Source of the DNA: Candidatus Eiseniibacteriota bacterium
GTDB taxonomy: Bacteria > Orphanbacterota > Orphanbacteria > Orphanbacterales > Orphanbacteraceae
Reading direction: 5' to 3'
NCBI GenBank assembly: GCA_024276995.1
Contig: JAJRWB010000023.1
Coordinates: forward strand, 1-64,000
DNA: 64,000 bases
Under the pieces are notes generated by a model. The model was not told the origin of the DNA. It ran no database searches and saw nothing but the letters and a program-made list of their open reading frames with translations. How positions within the stretch are numbered: position 1 is the first letter of the stretch; each line of letters opens with the position of its first letter. The translations under genes were made by a program, and so were the position numbers. Below are positions 43,430-52,480 of this stretch, one piece after another.

Positions 43430-44284
43430 GTGATCTACCTCTTCGATACGAGTGGAGTGAACCGCCTTTACGATGACCCTGATGGAACGGCCTTGATCAC
43501 GGCCTTGAAGGCGACAAATCAGATCTGGGTATCATCACTCAACATCGTGGAGGCTGGATGCACCGCGGACGAGGAACGTCGGAATTCTCTTCTCTGTCTG
43601 CTGAAGAAGATGACCGGTGACGGCAGCCCACTGGAAGTTCCGACACTCCTGATTCGGCGGTACATTTCAGCATACTTCCAGCGCACTCCGTCCGCGAACT
43701 GCTCTGTCGGAGAAGAAACGGATTCCCTGTGGCAGATTCTCAATGCTCCGGACTCGGTCGATGAAGATCAACGCCGGCAACTCTACGCTTGGCATCAGGA
43801 ACTCGAAAAAGAATTCTCCCTGACCCATAAGAATGCCCGGCCGCATTTTCAGAGCTACTTTCGGGGTGAATGTTCTCGGCCGTCGCGTGCGGCTGATCTG
43901 ATTCGCGTATACATGGCGGATGAAATGCTAAAACATGATGTTGTAAATCGAATCTATCGCCGCGGGGTCGGAGAGGACTTACCCAGATCCGAGGTGGCCG
44001 ATCTCCTCCTGGCTGTGCCGGAACTTGCAGGCTTTCTTCTTGCCTGGGCGTATTCGATCCAGAAGCGCACCGTGGCAATCGAGAACTACGGTCGGAAGAA
44101 CGCCGGAATCCTCGACCTTTGGTATGCAGTCTACCTGCCCAGAATCGCAAGGTTCGTGACGGATGATTGCGAACAGTACAAGGCGCTCCGTTTCGTCGCC
44201 AAGGCCGTGGCACCGGGATGTGAAGTTATTCGATATCACTCTTTCAGGGACCGAACCGTGATTGGCAAGAAGAACAACGCCTGA
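43430..44284 (+). CDS. Large PIN-domain protein, probable ribonuclease
   Basis: 284 aa. The first residues MIYLFDTSGVNRLYDD hold the first PIN Asp. Glu in SSLNIVEAG, Asp in GILDLWYAVYLP and Asp-Asp in RFVTDDCEQY complete a likely metal site, with a ~170-residue helical insertion between. PIN nucleases act as toxins or RNA-processing enzymes; no antitoxin gene is next to it and the length exceeds the usual 130-150. The GTG start has AAGGGGGG upstream and lies 14 bases after the brxL fragment. Base composition falls well below the surroundings in places (one 60-base line counts 27 G+C), pointing to recent acquisition. A strong terminator follows. Confidence 0.7.
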   Translation: MIYLFDTSGVNRLYDDPDGTALITALKATNQIWVSSLNIVEAGCTADEERRNSLLCLLKKMTGDGSPLEVPTLLIRRYISAYFQRTPSANCSVGEETDSLWQILNAPDSVDEDQRRQLYAWHQELEKEFSLTHKNARPHFQSYFRGECSRPSRAADLIRVYMADEMLKHDVVNRIYRRGVGEDLPRSEVADLLLAVPELAGFLLAWAYSIQKRTVAIENYGRKNAGILDLWYAVYLPRIARFVTDDCEQYKALRFVAKAVAPGCEVIRYHSFRDRTVIGKKNNA

Positions 44285-44377
44285 ATCGCCCGAGCCGATC
44301 CTGTTCAATGGTCAGGGTTCCTTCCGGCCCGGACGTTATCCTTCTCAGATTACTCTCAGCGATGGGAGTTGATAGGG

Positions 44378-44410
44378 GAGGGGGGCGGGAGCAGCCCCCC
44401 CGCCCCCCTC
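44378..44410 (+). terminator. Strong rho-independent terminator after the PIN gene
   Basis: A perfect 12-bp stem (GAGGGGGGCGGG and CCCGCCCCCCTC) with a 9-base loop is followed by TTTTCCCTTT. It separates the PIN gene from the convergent ric gene. Confidence 0.8.
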
Positions 44411-44423
44411 TTTTCCCTTTCCC

Positions 44424-45101
44424 TTACGCCTCGCCCGACAGCGCCCGTGGAAAGAGGATGTTGTTCTCGAGGTGGATATGCTCGTGGAGCGCCGTCTCCA
44501 GCTCCGCGAGGCCGTGCCAGAGGGCGCGCCACGTGTTGCACGCCTCTTCCGGTACGTTGTAGTCGCCCGTCAGTTGGCGAAGATGCCGGAGGGCGTCGCC
44601 CGCCGACTCGTGCTCACGCTCCATCACGGTGATCGGCCCGTGCGCCATGGCGCCCTGCCCGGAAAGGATCATCGGGAAGAGGATCTGCTCTTCTTTCATC
44701 ATGTGCTTGTCGAGTTCCGCCTTCAGCTGCAGAAACGTCGAATGAACTTCGGAGAACATCTTCGGGTTCTTCTCGCCGTGCACGTCAAGCACTTTCGCCG
44801 TCATCTGTTCGAGCCTGGGAAGTTCCGCGGCGAGGGGCTTATGATATGTGTCGATGATATGTTCGATCAGGCGATCGAGCGGCGCGTCGTCGAACCGCTC
44901 CGGAGCGGCGGTGCTCCCGGAGATCTCCTTTTCGATCTCGGCGAGAACGGTGTCGACATCCGTCGCACCGCACGCGTCGGCAAGCGGTTTACCCCCGCCG
45001 CAGCAGAAGTCGATGCCGTGCCTGTCGAAGACCCGGGTGGCGGCGGGATACTCGGTCGCAATCTTCCCCACCGTCGTGTTTCTGTCGATATTCATTTTCA
45101 T
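44424..45101 (-). CDS. ric: Di-iron Fe-S cluster repair protein (RIC/YtfE/ScdA)
   Basis: 225 aa. An N-terminal ScdA domain with the Cys-Cys motif (HGIDFCCGGGKPLADAC) precedes a hemerythrin-like four-helix domain. That domain supplies His and Glu ligands to a di-iron centre (LIEHIIDTYHKPL, HMMKEEQILFP, EREHESAGDALRHLR, HEHIHLENNILFP). RIC proteins restore iron-sulfur clusters damaged by nitric oxide or peroxide in the cytoplasm. The ATG has AAAGGAG upstream. It lies 28 bases after the TetR gene on the same strand, so it is probably under the same operator. Confidence 0.95.
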   Translation of the reverse strand: MKMNIDRNTTVGKIATEYPAATRVFDRHGIDFCCGGGKPLADACGATDVDTVLAEIEKEISGSTAAPERFDDAPLDRLIEHIIDTYHKPLAAELPRLEQMTAKVLDVHGEKNPKMFSEVHSTFLQLKAELDKHMMKEEQILFPMILSGQGAMAHGPITVMEREHESAGDALRHLRQLTGDYNVPEEACNTWRALWHGLAELETALHEHIHLENNILFPRALSGEA

Positions 45102-45129
45102 TTCTCCTTTCCTCGGTATAGCAGGGGAT

Positions 45130-45759
45130 TCATTCCTTCATCGGTGAATGCGATATCGTCCGCGCCCCGCCGGGCGGGGCGAGAAGCGTCGCGAGCGCAT
45201 CGAGCACGTCGTCGGCGCCGCGGGCGATCGAGCGATGGACCCCCGGCATGCCGATCAGGGCGTGGATCGTGCCGACCACGGGAACGAGGAGTGTTTCCGC
45301 ATCGATATCGCCGCGGATCTCACCGCCCGCTACACCCTCCTTCAGGGCGGCGAGCATGAATTTCCTCGAGCGTGCGACGATCGTCCTGAGAATCTCGACG
45401 CCCTCTTCCGGAATCGCCAGGTACGCCTGCTCCGAGCGGAGGAACCACGCCAGCCCCGGGTCGGCGCCGAGCAGACGCACCCGGTTTTGGGCGAGCGCGA
45501 GGAGCCGTTCGAGTGGGGGGAGGTTCGGGTCGGGAAAGGTTCTCGCGATTCTTTCCGCCGCGTGACGCACCGTCTCCAGGAGCATCTCGTCTCGGCTGTG
45601 AAAGTGCCGGAAGAGCGCCCCCGACGTGACGCCCACCTCCTTCGCGAGGGCCGTCGTGGTGAGCGCCGCCATCCCCCGGCGGCCGACGATCTTCAGCACC
45701 GCCCGGATGATTTCCTCTTTCCGTGTCGCCGTCGGTTTTCTCCGGTTCTCCGTTTTCAT
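45130..45759 (-). CDS. TetR-family repressor
   Basis: 209 aa. The N-terminal helix-turn-helix (RKEEIIRAVLKIVGRRGMAA, LTTTALAKEVGVTSGALFRHF) precedes an all-helical ligand-binding domain with no obvious cofactor motif. Autorepression is expected because a perfect operator palindrome fills the promoter spacer just upstream of its start. ric follows in the same orientation, so the pair is likely induced by nitrosative, oxidative or metal stress. The inducer is unknown. Family certain, role inferred from context. Confidence 0.92.
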   Translation of the reverse strand: MKTENRRKPTATRKEEIIRAVLKIVGRRGMAALTTTALAKEVGVTSGALFRHFHSRDEMLLETVRHAAERIARTFPDPNLPPLERLLALAQNRVRLLGADPGLAWFLRSEQAYLAIPEEGVEILRTIVARSRKFMLAALKEGVAGGEIRGDIDAETLLVPVVGTIHALIGMPGVHRSIARGADDVLDALATLLAPPGGARTISHSPMKE

Positions 45760-45765
45760 GCCTTG

Positions 45766-45794
45766 AATGTAAGTAACTTCTTACTTACAAGCAA
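45766..45794 (-). promoter_or_regulatory. Promoter of tetR-ric
   Basis: On the minus strand TTGCTT (45789-45794), 17 bases, TACATT (45766-45771), just before the TetR start at 45759. The spacer is the operator itself, and the short leader leaves almost no room for a ribosome site. Confidence 0.6.
45768..45789. promoter_or_regulatory. TetR operator palindrome
   Basis: TGTAAGTAA and TTACTTACA are perfect inverted 9-mers separated by CTTC, AT-rich in a GC-rich region. The site covers the whole spacer and touches both hexamers of the tetR-ric promoter, the classic arrangement for tight repression by a TetR dimer. Confidence 0.85.
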
Positions 45795-45814
45795 GGAGAA
45801 ACGGCGGGCGACGA

Positions 45815-45844
45815 TTGACACCCTTTCCCTGATTGCCCTACATT
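45815..45844 (+). promoter_or_regulatory. Promoter of the phoH-pgpH-ybeY run
   Basis: A perfect TTGACA, 18 bases, TACATT. Transcription would start near 45851, which rules out phoH starts upstream of that point and supports the ATG at 45893. Confidence 0.6.
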
Positions 45845-45892
45845 GGACCTGATCGTGGCCGCAGTCCCCGGAACCGGCTCCGGCAGGAGGTG

Positions 45893-46924
45893 ATGCGCCC
45901 GGTGAGCGCCAAGGTGGTCAAACGACTCCATCTGGTGGAGGTCGACCCGATCGAAGTGTTCGGTCGAAACGATGTCTTCCTTCGCCATATCCAGGACGCA
46001 TTCTCCCACGTCCAGATCGTCGGGCGGGGGGCGGATCTCTTCCTCGAGGGGGAGGAGGCCTCGGTCGAGTGCGTGGAGGGCCTTTTCCTCGACATGATCT
46101 CCATGGTGAAGTCGGGCCGGACGCTCCAGGAGTCGGACATCCGCTACTTCACCAGCCTCGCCCTCGAGGAGGGGGGAGGGGAGATCTCCCGCCTCTACGA
46201 TTCGAAGAAGAAATACTTCCATCTGAAGAAGCAGGTGAAGCCGAAGACCCTCGGCCAGGAGCGATACGTCAGCGCCCTCGAGAAGCACGATGTCGTCTTC
46301 GCCATCGGTCCGGCCGGAACGGGCAAGACCTACCTCGCTGTGGCGGCCGCCGTGTCGGCGCTTCGGAGGCGACAGGTGAACCGGATCGTGCTCGTCCGCC
46401 CCGCCGTCGAGGCGGGGGAGAATCTCGGCTTTTTGCCGGGGGACTTCCAGGAGAAGGTCGATCCGTACCTTCGACCACTCTATGACGCACTGCACGACCT
46501 GATGGGCGCCGACCGGATCCAGCGCTCTCTCGACATGGGGATCCTCGAGGTCGCTCCCCTGGCGTACATGCGCGGCCGGACGATGAACGACGCCTTCGTC
46601 ATCCTCGACGAGGCGCAGAACACCACCATCGGGCAGATGAAGATGTTTCTCACCCGGCTCGGCGCGAATTCGCGGGCGGTGATCACCGGCGACGTGACCC
46701 AGGTCGATCTGCCCGATCCTTCCGACTCCGGTCTCGTCCGGATCCAGCCGATACTGCAGGAAGTGCCCGAAATCGGCTTTCTCTACCTGACGCACCGGGA
46801 TGTGGTGAGGCATCACCTGGTGCAGCAGATCATCCGCGCCTTCGACGACCACGCCGCCGGAAACGGGAGCGGACCGTCGGAGCGAAAAGAGCCGGCCGAA
46901 GAGAAGCGGGAACGGAAGGAATGA
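45893..46924 (+). CDS. phoH: PhoH-family ATPase
   Basis: 343 aa. An N-terminal ~110 residues of KH-like fold lead into the PhoH ATPase with Walker A GPAGTGKT (residues 139-146), IVLVRPAVEAGENLGFLPGD, Walker B AFVILDEAQN and the sensor TRLGANSRAVITGD. PhoH proteins are cytoplasmic ATPases linked to RNA handling and commonly sit next to ybeY. The ATG at 45893 has AGGAGG upstream and lies after the predicted transcription start. The stop overlaps the pgpH ATG (ATGA). Confidence 0.93.
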   Translation: MRPVSAKVVKRLHLVEVDPIEVFGRNDVFLRHIQDAFSHVQIVGRGADLFLEGEEASVECVEGLFLDMISMVKSGRTLQESDIRYFTSLALEEGGGEISRLYDSKKKYFHLKKQVKPKTLGQERYVSALEKHDVVFAIGPAGTGKTYLAVAAAVSALRRRQVNRIVLVRPAVEAGENLGFLPGDFQEKVDPYLRPLYDALHDLMGADRIQRSLDMGILEVAPLAYMRGRTMNDAFVILDEAQNTTIGQMKMFLTRLGANSRAVITGDVTQVDLPDPSDSGLVRIQPILQEVPEIGFLYLTHRDVVRHHLVQQIIRAFDDHAAGNGSGPSERKEPAEEKRERKE

Positions 46925-49212
46925 AGATTTTTCCCATGAAATCGGCGACGCGGGGCGCGAGAAGAAATGCCCCGGCTCGAAAGAAAAGGGGCGGCCTCTT
47001 CCGCCTGCGAGCGTGGTTCCGTCTTCACGGCCGGTTCCTCCGGCGCGGCGCCATCGCCGCCGTTACGGTGGCGGTGATCATGGCGCTCTATGTCGGCCCC
47101 GGAGCGCCGAAGGGCTATCTCCTCACCGAGGGGCAGATAGCGAAGAGCAACATCATCGCGCCCTTCGATTTTCCCGTACTGAAGAACCAGGCCGATCTCG
47201 ACAGGGAGCGCGCCGCGGAAGCGCGGAAGGTGCTCCCCGTGGTCCGCTACAGCGACGAAATGACCGAGACGATCCGTGGCAAGCTTCGCGATTTCTTCTT
47301 CGAACTCGAAAGCATCATCGATACCGAAGGCGAGGTGGCCGAGCAGCACGGGATGATCAGTGATCTCGATGTTCCGTTCACCGAATCGGCGCGAAACGTA
47401 CTTCTCGATCTCGCGAGCGAGACGAAACTCCGCCAGGAGGTCACACTCTTTTTCGACGACGTACTCGATGCGGGCGTGCTCACCGACAAGGATCTCTTCC
47501 GTGAGACGGGCCACGAAAGGGTGAGCGTCATCCGCGACGGTGAGGAATACACCCTCGGTCTCGACCAGTTCCACGACGTGGAAGAACTGAAACTGCTCGC
47601 CACCGAGCGGGGGAGGGTGGTGTTCGGCGAGAACAACGCCCTGCTCACCACGTTCTACGAGGTGGTCGATCACTTCCGGGCGGCGAACCTCTTCTACGAT
47701 GTCACCGAGACCGCCAGTCGCCAGGAGGCGCGCAAGAAGAGTGTGTCGCCTTACACCGAGATCTTTCTGAAGGACCAGAAGATCATCGGCGCTCACGAGC
47801 GGGTGACGAAAAGGCACGTGCAGATTCTCGAGTCGATGACGAAGAAACTCGCCGACGAAGTGTCGGACGTCAAGCCGTGGCTCAAGATCTACCCGCACCT
47901 GGGGCGCTTTCTCGTCATCGTCACGGTGATCGCCCTTTTCTCCGTCTTCCTCAGCCGTCACCGGAAGAAGATCTACGCCAGTGACCGGAAGCTGATTCTC
48001 ATTTCGGTCATCGCCGTTACCGGCATCGGCTTGACGGCGCTGATCAACACCTTCGATCTTTCCCCCTACCTCTTCCCGGTGGTGCTGGTGGCGATGCTCG
48101 CCACCATGCTCTTCGATGAGCGTGTCGGCATGGGACTGGTGGGCGCCTACCTTGTGGTGATCGGCCTTGTGGAGGGGCTTCCTCTACCGCTCCTGTTCAC
48201 CCTCGCCGTGGCCGGCTCGGCGGCGTGCTACGGAATCTCCGGCCTCAGGGAACGGAAGAGTTTCTGGTACACCCTCGGCTACATCGCCGCTGCCTATATC
48301 ATCTCGATCAGCGCCACCGATTTTCTCCATCTCGCGCCGAGCGCCGAGACGATCCGCCGGTGCGGATTCGGCCTGCTCAGCGCGTTCACCTGTGCGGGAC
48401 TCGCCATGATCGCCCTGCCCGTCTTCGAATCGCTCTTCCGCGTGACTACGAATATCACTCTCCTGGAGCTGTCCGACCTGAACCGGCCGCTTCTCAAGAA
48501 CCTCTCTCTCTTCGCGCCCGGCACGTACCACCACTCGATCATGGTGGGGAACTTGAGCGAGGCCGCCGCGGAGCAGATCGGCGCCAACTCCCTCCTCGCC
48601 CGGGTGTGCGCCTACTACCACGATATCGGGAAGATGTCGAAACCGGAGTACTTCGTCGAGAACCAGGTCGGCATGGAGAATAAGCACGATAAGCTCTCGC
48701 CGAAGATCAGCGCGCTCATCCTCGTATCCCACGTCCGCGAAGGGGTGGAGATGGCGCGCAAGGAAGGGCTGCCGGCGGAGATTATCAGCGCGATCCGGGA
48801 GCACCACGGCACGACGTGCATGGCCTTTTTCTACGACAAGGCGAAGAAATCGTCCCCCGAGGCGGAGGTGCCCGAGGGCGATTTCCGCTACCCCGGACCG
48901 AAGCCGGGAACGAAGGAAAATGGTATCATCATGCTGGCCGACGTGTGCGAGGCGTGCGTCCGCGCCCTCGATGATCCGACACCGGCACGGATCCGGCAGA
49001 GAATCACGCAGGTGACGAACAGGAAATTCGAAGAAGGCCAGCTCGACGATTGCGACCTCACCTTCCGGGAACTGAGGCTGATTCAGGGGAGTTTCATCCC
49101 GATCCTGACCAGCTCGCTCCATTCCCGGATTCGCTATCCGGACGAGATGCGCCGGGAGGAGGCACAGCTCGCGGTTGGAGATCTACTCAGAAAACCTCCT
49201 GAAAAACTATGA
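46921..49212 (+). CDS. pgpH: 7TM-HD membrane phosphohydrolase (PgpH type)
   Basis: 763 aa. A cytoplasmic basic N-terminus, one membrane helix (~residue 45), a long extracytoplasmic 7TMR-HDED domain (about 65-310), seven helices (about 320-500) and a cytoplasmic HD domain. The catalytic signatures are YHHSIMVGNLSEAAAEQIGA, VCAYYHDIGKMSKPEYF, ILVSHVREGVEMA and IREHHGT. In Listeria PgpH hydrolyses the second messenger c-di-AMP, the likely role here. It overlaps phoH by 4 bases and ybeY by 38, matching the conserved phoH-pgpH-ybeY order of other bacteria. No c-di-AMP cyclase gene is in the window. Confidence 0.93.
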   Translation: MKIFPMKSATRGARRNAPARKKRGGLFRLRAWFRLHGRFLRRGAIAAVTVAVIMALYVGPGAPKGYLLTEGQIAKSNIIAPFDFPVLKNQADLDRERAAEARKVLPVVRYSDEMTETIRGKLRDFFFELESIIDTEGEVAEQHGMISDLDVPFTESARNVLLDLASETKLRQEVTLFFDDVLDAGVLTDKDLFRETGHERVSVIRDGEEYTLGLDQFHDVEELKLLATERGRVVFGENNALLTTFYEVVDHFRAANLFYDVTETASRQEARKKSVSPYTEIFLKDQKIIGAHERVTKRHVQILESMTKKLADEVSDVKPWLKIYPHLGRFLVIVTVIALFSVFLSRHRKKIYASDRKLILISVIAVTGIGLTALINTFDLSPYLFPVVLVAMLATMLFDERVGMGLVGAYLVVIGLVEGLPLPLLFTLAVAGSAACYGISGLRERKSFWYTLGYIAAAYIISISATDFLHLAPSAETIRRCGFGLLSAFTCAGLAMIALPVFESLFRVTTNITLLELSDLNRPLLKNLSLFAPGTYHHSIMVGNLSEAAAEQIGANSLLARVCAYYHDIGKMSKPEYFVENQVGMENKHDKLSPKISALILVSHVREGVEMARKEGLPAEIISAIREHHGTTCMAFFYDKAKKSSPEAEVPEGDFRYPGPKPGTKENGIIMLADVCEACVRALDDPTPARIRQRITQVTNRKFEEGQLDDCDLTFRELRLIQGSFIPILTSSLHSRIRYPDEMRREEAQLAVGDLLRKPPEKL

Positions 49213-49633
49213 TGTGGCGACCGGTCTTTTCGCCGGCGTGGCGACAAAGATCCTCACCGACCTCCTGGGATCGGACGGGGAGGCGAGTGTCGTTTTTATC
49301 TCCGATGGACGTATCCGTGAACTGAACCGGACCTACAGGGGGGTCGACCGCCCCACCGACGTTCTTTCCTTCGCCATGGATGATGACGGAATGAACCGCG
49401 GCGTGATCGGAGACGTGTATATATCACTCGATACAGCGAAGCGCCAGGCGATGGAAAGGGGAGTTTCCTTCGATGAGGAGCTTCTCAGGCTGATGATTCA
49501 TGGGCTGCTCCACCTCGCGGGGCATACCCATGACGCCGAGGAGGACGGGGCGCGGATGCGCGCCCTCGAGGAGAAGTACATCGCCGTTCATGGCGGCACG
49601 ATTGAAGGGAAAGGAGAGACCGACGCACCATGA
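49175..49633 (+). CDS. ybeY: Endoribonuclease YbeY
   Basis: 152 aa, normal length. The zinc site is HGLLHLAGHTHD, preceded by the conserved LNRTYRGVDRPTDVLSFAMD and GDVYISLDTA. YbeY trims the 16S rRNA 3' end and takes part in ribosome quality control. The start is TTG at 49175 within the end of pgpH; the usual N-terminal strand begins there. A later GTG would lose it. The stop overlaps the next ATG (ATGA). Confidence 0.94.
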   Translation: MEIYSENLLKNYDVATGLFAGVATKILTDLLGSDGEASVVFISDGRIRELNRTYRGVDRPTDVLSFAMDDDGMNRGVIGDVYISLDTAKRQAMERGVSFDEELLRLMIHGLLHLAGHTHDAEEDGARMRALEEKYIAVHGGTIEGKGETDAP

Positions 49634-52476
49634 CCCGCAGCAGGACACCCGTATCCTTGATCGTTTCGACCTTTCTTTCCGGCGCCGCGGCGCTGATCTT
49701 CCTCCTCCTGTGGACGAGATCGATACCGGCCTTGTTCGGCGTCACCGCCGGCGCGCGCGTCACGGCGCTCACCCTGCTATTGGCGGGACTCTTTTTCGGG
49801 GCACTCCGGGGCGCTTCGATCGCATCACGACGCGAAGAGCGGCCCGGGGGACTCCCGCTGCTCCTCGCGGCGCTCGCCGTCTATGGACTCGTCGAACCGC
49901 TCCTCTTCCGCGCCGCGACCACGATCTTTCCCCTCACGGTGCGTTCCCTGGGTGGCGGGGGCGTGGTGGAGGGCGTGGTCCGCGCGCTCCTCTGCGCCAT
50001 CCTCGTCATCCCTCCCGCGGCGCTCATCGGGGCGATCCTGCCGGTGGCGACAAGCCGTTTCGCGACGCTCTTCGGAGTGTACGCCGCCGGGGGCGCCGCC
50101 GGTGTTCTCACCGCCATCGTCTTTCTCATCGGCCCCCTGGGGGCGGCGGCGACGAACCTCGTCGCGGTGGTGCTCGCCGCGGCGGCCGCACTGCTCGCAC
50201 GGTTGCTGGGCGGCTCGCCGGGCGGCGACGAAGCCGGCGACGTCGTGCCCGAGGAGACTCCCGCGCGGGATGATGCCGCGCGCAAGGATGCCGGCGGCGC
50301 GGCGGCGGTCACCCTCTTCCTTTCCGGGCTCGCGGTGATGATCTGTTTCATCGCATGGGCGCGCGCCCTCTCCTTCGTCATCGGCGATTCGGTCTATGCC
50401 GCGGCGGTCCGGCTCTCCCTGGTTCTCGCCGCAGCCGCTCTCGGCGTGGCGGCGACATCCCTCGTCGGGCGAAAGATCGGCTCGGCTCGGTCGGCGCTTT
50501 CCGTCGTGTTCTACCTGTTCGCCGCGGCCACTCTCGTCACCGGCGCGCTGGTCGACCGTCTCCCCGCACTTTTCATTTCGCTCTTCATCAGGTGGGGCGA
50601 TCGGTTCGGGGGATACCTCGCGATCCTCTTCGTGATCGCGTCGATTGTGATCTTTTTCCCGATGCTGCTTTGGGGCGCCGTCCCTCCCCTCGCCTGCCGG
50701 TTGCGCGCCCGTCGTTCGTATGGGGCGGTAAGGGGGCTCGCATCGATCTGGCCCGCCATCGTTGCGGGCGGCGCAGTTGGACTGCCGGTCGCGACGTTCG
50801 CACTGATTCCCGTCATGGGAACGAGAAGAACGCTGATAGCCGGCGCGCTCGTCGCCTTGGCGGCGGGAACGATCGAATCCGACCTTTTCCGCAAAGCGAA
50901 AGGGAAAGGCCGATTCGTCCTGCCCGTCGCGGCGGTGGTGATCTTTATCGTTTTCGCCTTTCGCACCGGCCCATGGGATCGTTACCGGCTGAACGCGGGC
51001 TTCTACGACCACCCCCGCTATTCGATCGGCAATATATCGAGGAAGGGATTCTCGGAATCGATCTATTCCCACGATATCCGTGAATTGCGCGAAGGACCCT
51101 CGGTGGCGGTGGTGGTGGGCCAGGGAATAGCCGACCTCGCCCTCCAAGTGAACGGCCGGATGGAAAGCTCCACCGAATTCGATTTCGTCGCGAACACCCT
51201 CGCGGGCGAGATCCCGATGCTCCTTCACGACGATCCGAGGAAGATCCTCCTCATCGGCCTGGGTAACGGCGTCACCCTCGGGTCGGTGGCGGCCTACCCG
51301 GAGGTGGAGGTGACCTGCGTGGAGAAGAGTACCGAGGTGATCGGGGCGATCGGCGAGTTCCACGAGTGGAACCAGGGTGCGGATCGAAAACCGAACACCC
51401 GCATCGTTCACGCCGACGGGAGGAACTTCCTCCGTTCGGATGCCGGCAGCTACGACGTGATCATCGCCGAGCCGTCGAAACCGTACTTGCCCGACGCGGC
51501 GATTCTCTACCACCGGGAGACATACGAGGCGATGCTCGATCGACTGGAGGACGGCGGCATCGCCTGCCTGTCGTTCGACTATTATGGAATCGCGGAAGAA
51601 TCGTTCCGTTCGATCATCCGCACTTTTCTCGATGTCTTCCAATACGCGCAGCTGTGGAACGTCGATAATAGGATGATTCTCCTCGGGTCGGCGTCACCGC
51701 TGCAGATCGACGTCTCCACCATGCAGAGGCGGCTGAACCTCCCGGCGATCGGCTCGGACCTCGCCCGGGTGAAACTCGACTCTCCCTATCTGCTGCTCGG
51801 CCACTTCGTTTTCGGCGAAAAAGAGGCGCGGCAATTCGCCGGCGACGGGCCGATCGTGACCGACGGTCATTCACGCATCGAGTTCGAGATTCCGAGAGAC
51901 CTCGAGGAAACGGGCCACGAGAAAGCGTTCGACGCGATGATCGCCCTGCAACCGAAATACAACGCCTACCCTCTCAAGGGACACCTTCTCCAGGACGGCG
52001 ACCGGATCTGGTTCATCCTGGCGCGGTATCGCTTTTCTTCCCCCATCCGGTGGGCCGGCGTGTTCGCCACGATGGAGAGGAACGCCATTCCCTCCGAGCG
52101 CGCCGGGGCCGAGGCGGGAAGCTATCTCCTCGCCTACCGGACCGAGGCGGCGCTCACCGGCGAGAAGGGGGAGGAGTTCGGGATCACCGCCTTTTCCCGC
52201 GCCGTCTTTCCTCCCGACAAGCTCGACCGCACCATCGACATGGCGGCCGAAGGCCTGTCGGAGAAGGGACGGACTCGGGTGAACGGACACGTGGCGAGCT
52301 GGGGAACCGGCATGGTCGGTGGGAGGCCGCTCGCCGTGGTGACCTGGTTCTGCCGGGAGAATCACCTCCAATACCTGCTCCGGCTGGCCGGAAGGGAAGA
52401 GGATTCCCCCGCCGATCTGAAGGACGCCCTCGTTTCCGGTTCGATGTGCGATCACAAACCGGAGGAGGCATACTAG
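49630..52476 (+). CDS. Large membrane protein with spermidine-synthase-like domain
   Basis: 948 aa. About twelve to fourteen transmembrane helices (residues 8-445) are followed by a Rossmann domain (KILLIGLGNGVTLGSVAA, VEVTCVEKSTEVIGAIGEF, RIVHADGRNFLRSDAG) and a C-terminal part of ~230 residues. The aminopropyltransferase catalytic Asp motif is changed to YDVIIAEPSKPY. It is therefore spermidine-synthase-like in fold only. It occupies the place between ybeY and the CorC-like gene and is co-translated with ybeY. It shares its architecture, though little sequence, with the protein at 40340-42757. Function unknown. Confidence 0.82.
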   Translation: MTRSRTPVSLIVSTFLSGAAALIFLLLWTRSIPALFGVTAGARVTALTLLLAGLFFGALRGASIASRREERPGGLPLLLAALAVYGLVEPLLFRAATTIFPLTVRSLGGGGVVEGVVRALLCAILVIPPAALIGAILPVATSRFATLFGVYAAGGAAGVLTAIVFLIGPLGAAATNLVAVVLAAAAALLARLLGGSPGGDEAGDVVPEETPARDDAARKDAGGAAAVTLFLSGLAVMICFIAWARALSFVIGDSVYAAAVRLSLVLAAAALGVAATSLVGRKIGSARSALSVVFYLFAAATLVTGALVDRLPALFISLFIRWGDRFGGYLAILFVIASIVIFFPMLLWGAVPPLACRLRARRSYGAVRGLASIWPAIVAGGAVGLPVATFALIPVMGTRRTLIAGALVALAAGTIESDLFRKAKGKGRFVLPVAAVVIFIVFAFRTGPWDRYRLNAGFYDHPRYSIGNISRKGFSESIYSHDIRELREGPSVAVVVGQGIADLALQVNGRMESSTEFDFVANTLAGEIPMLLHDDPRKILLIGLGNGVTLGSVAAYPEVEVTCVEKSTEVIGAIGEFHEWNQGADRKPNTRIVHADGRNFLRSDAGSYDVIIAEPSKPYLPDAAILYHRETYEAMLDRLEDGGIACLSFDYYGIAEESFRSIIRTFLDVFQYAQLWNVDNRMILLGSASPLQIDVSTMQRRLNLPAIGSDLARVKLDSPYLLLGHFVFGEKEARQFAGDGPIVTDGHSRIEFEIPRDLEETGHEKAFDAMIALQPKYNAYPLKGHLLQDGDRIWFILARYRFSSPIRWAGVFATMERNAIPSERAGAEAGSYLLAYRTEAALTGEKGEEFGITAFSRAVFPPDKLDRTIDMAAEGLSEKGRTRVNGHVASWGTGMVGGRPLAVVTWFCRENHLQYLLRLAGREEDSPADLKDALVSGSMCDHKPEEAY

Positions 52477-52480
52477 CGAT

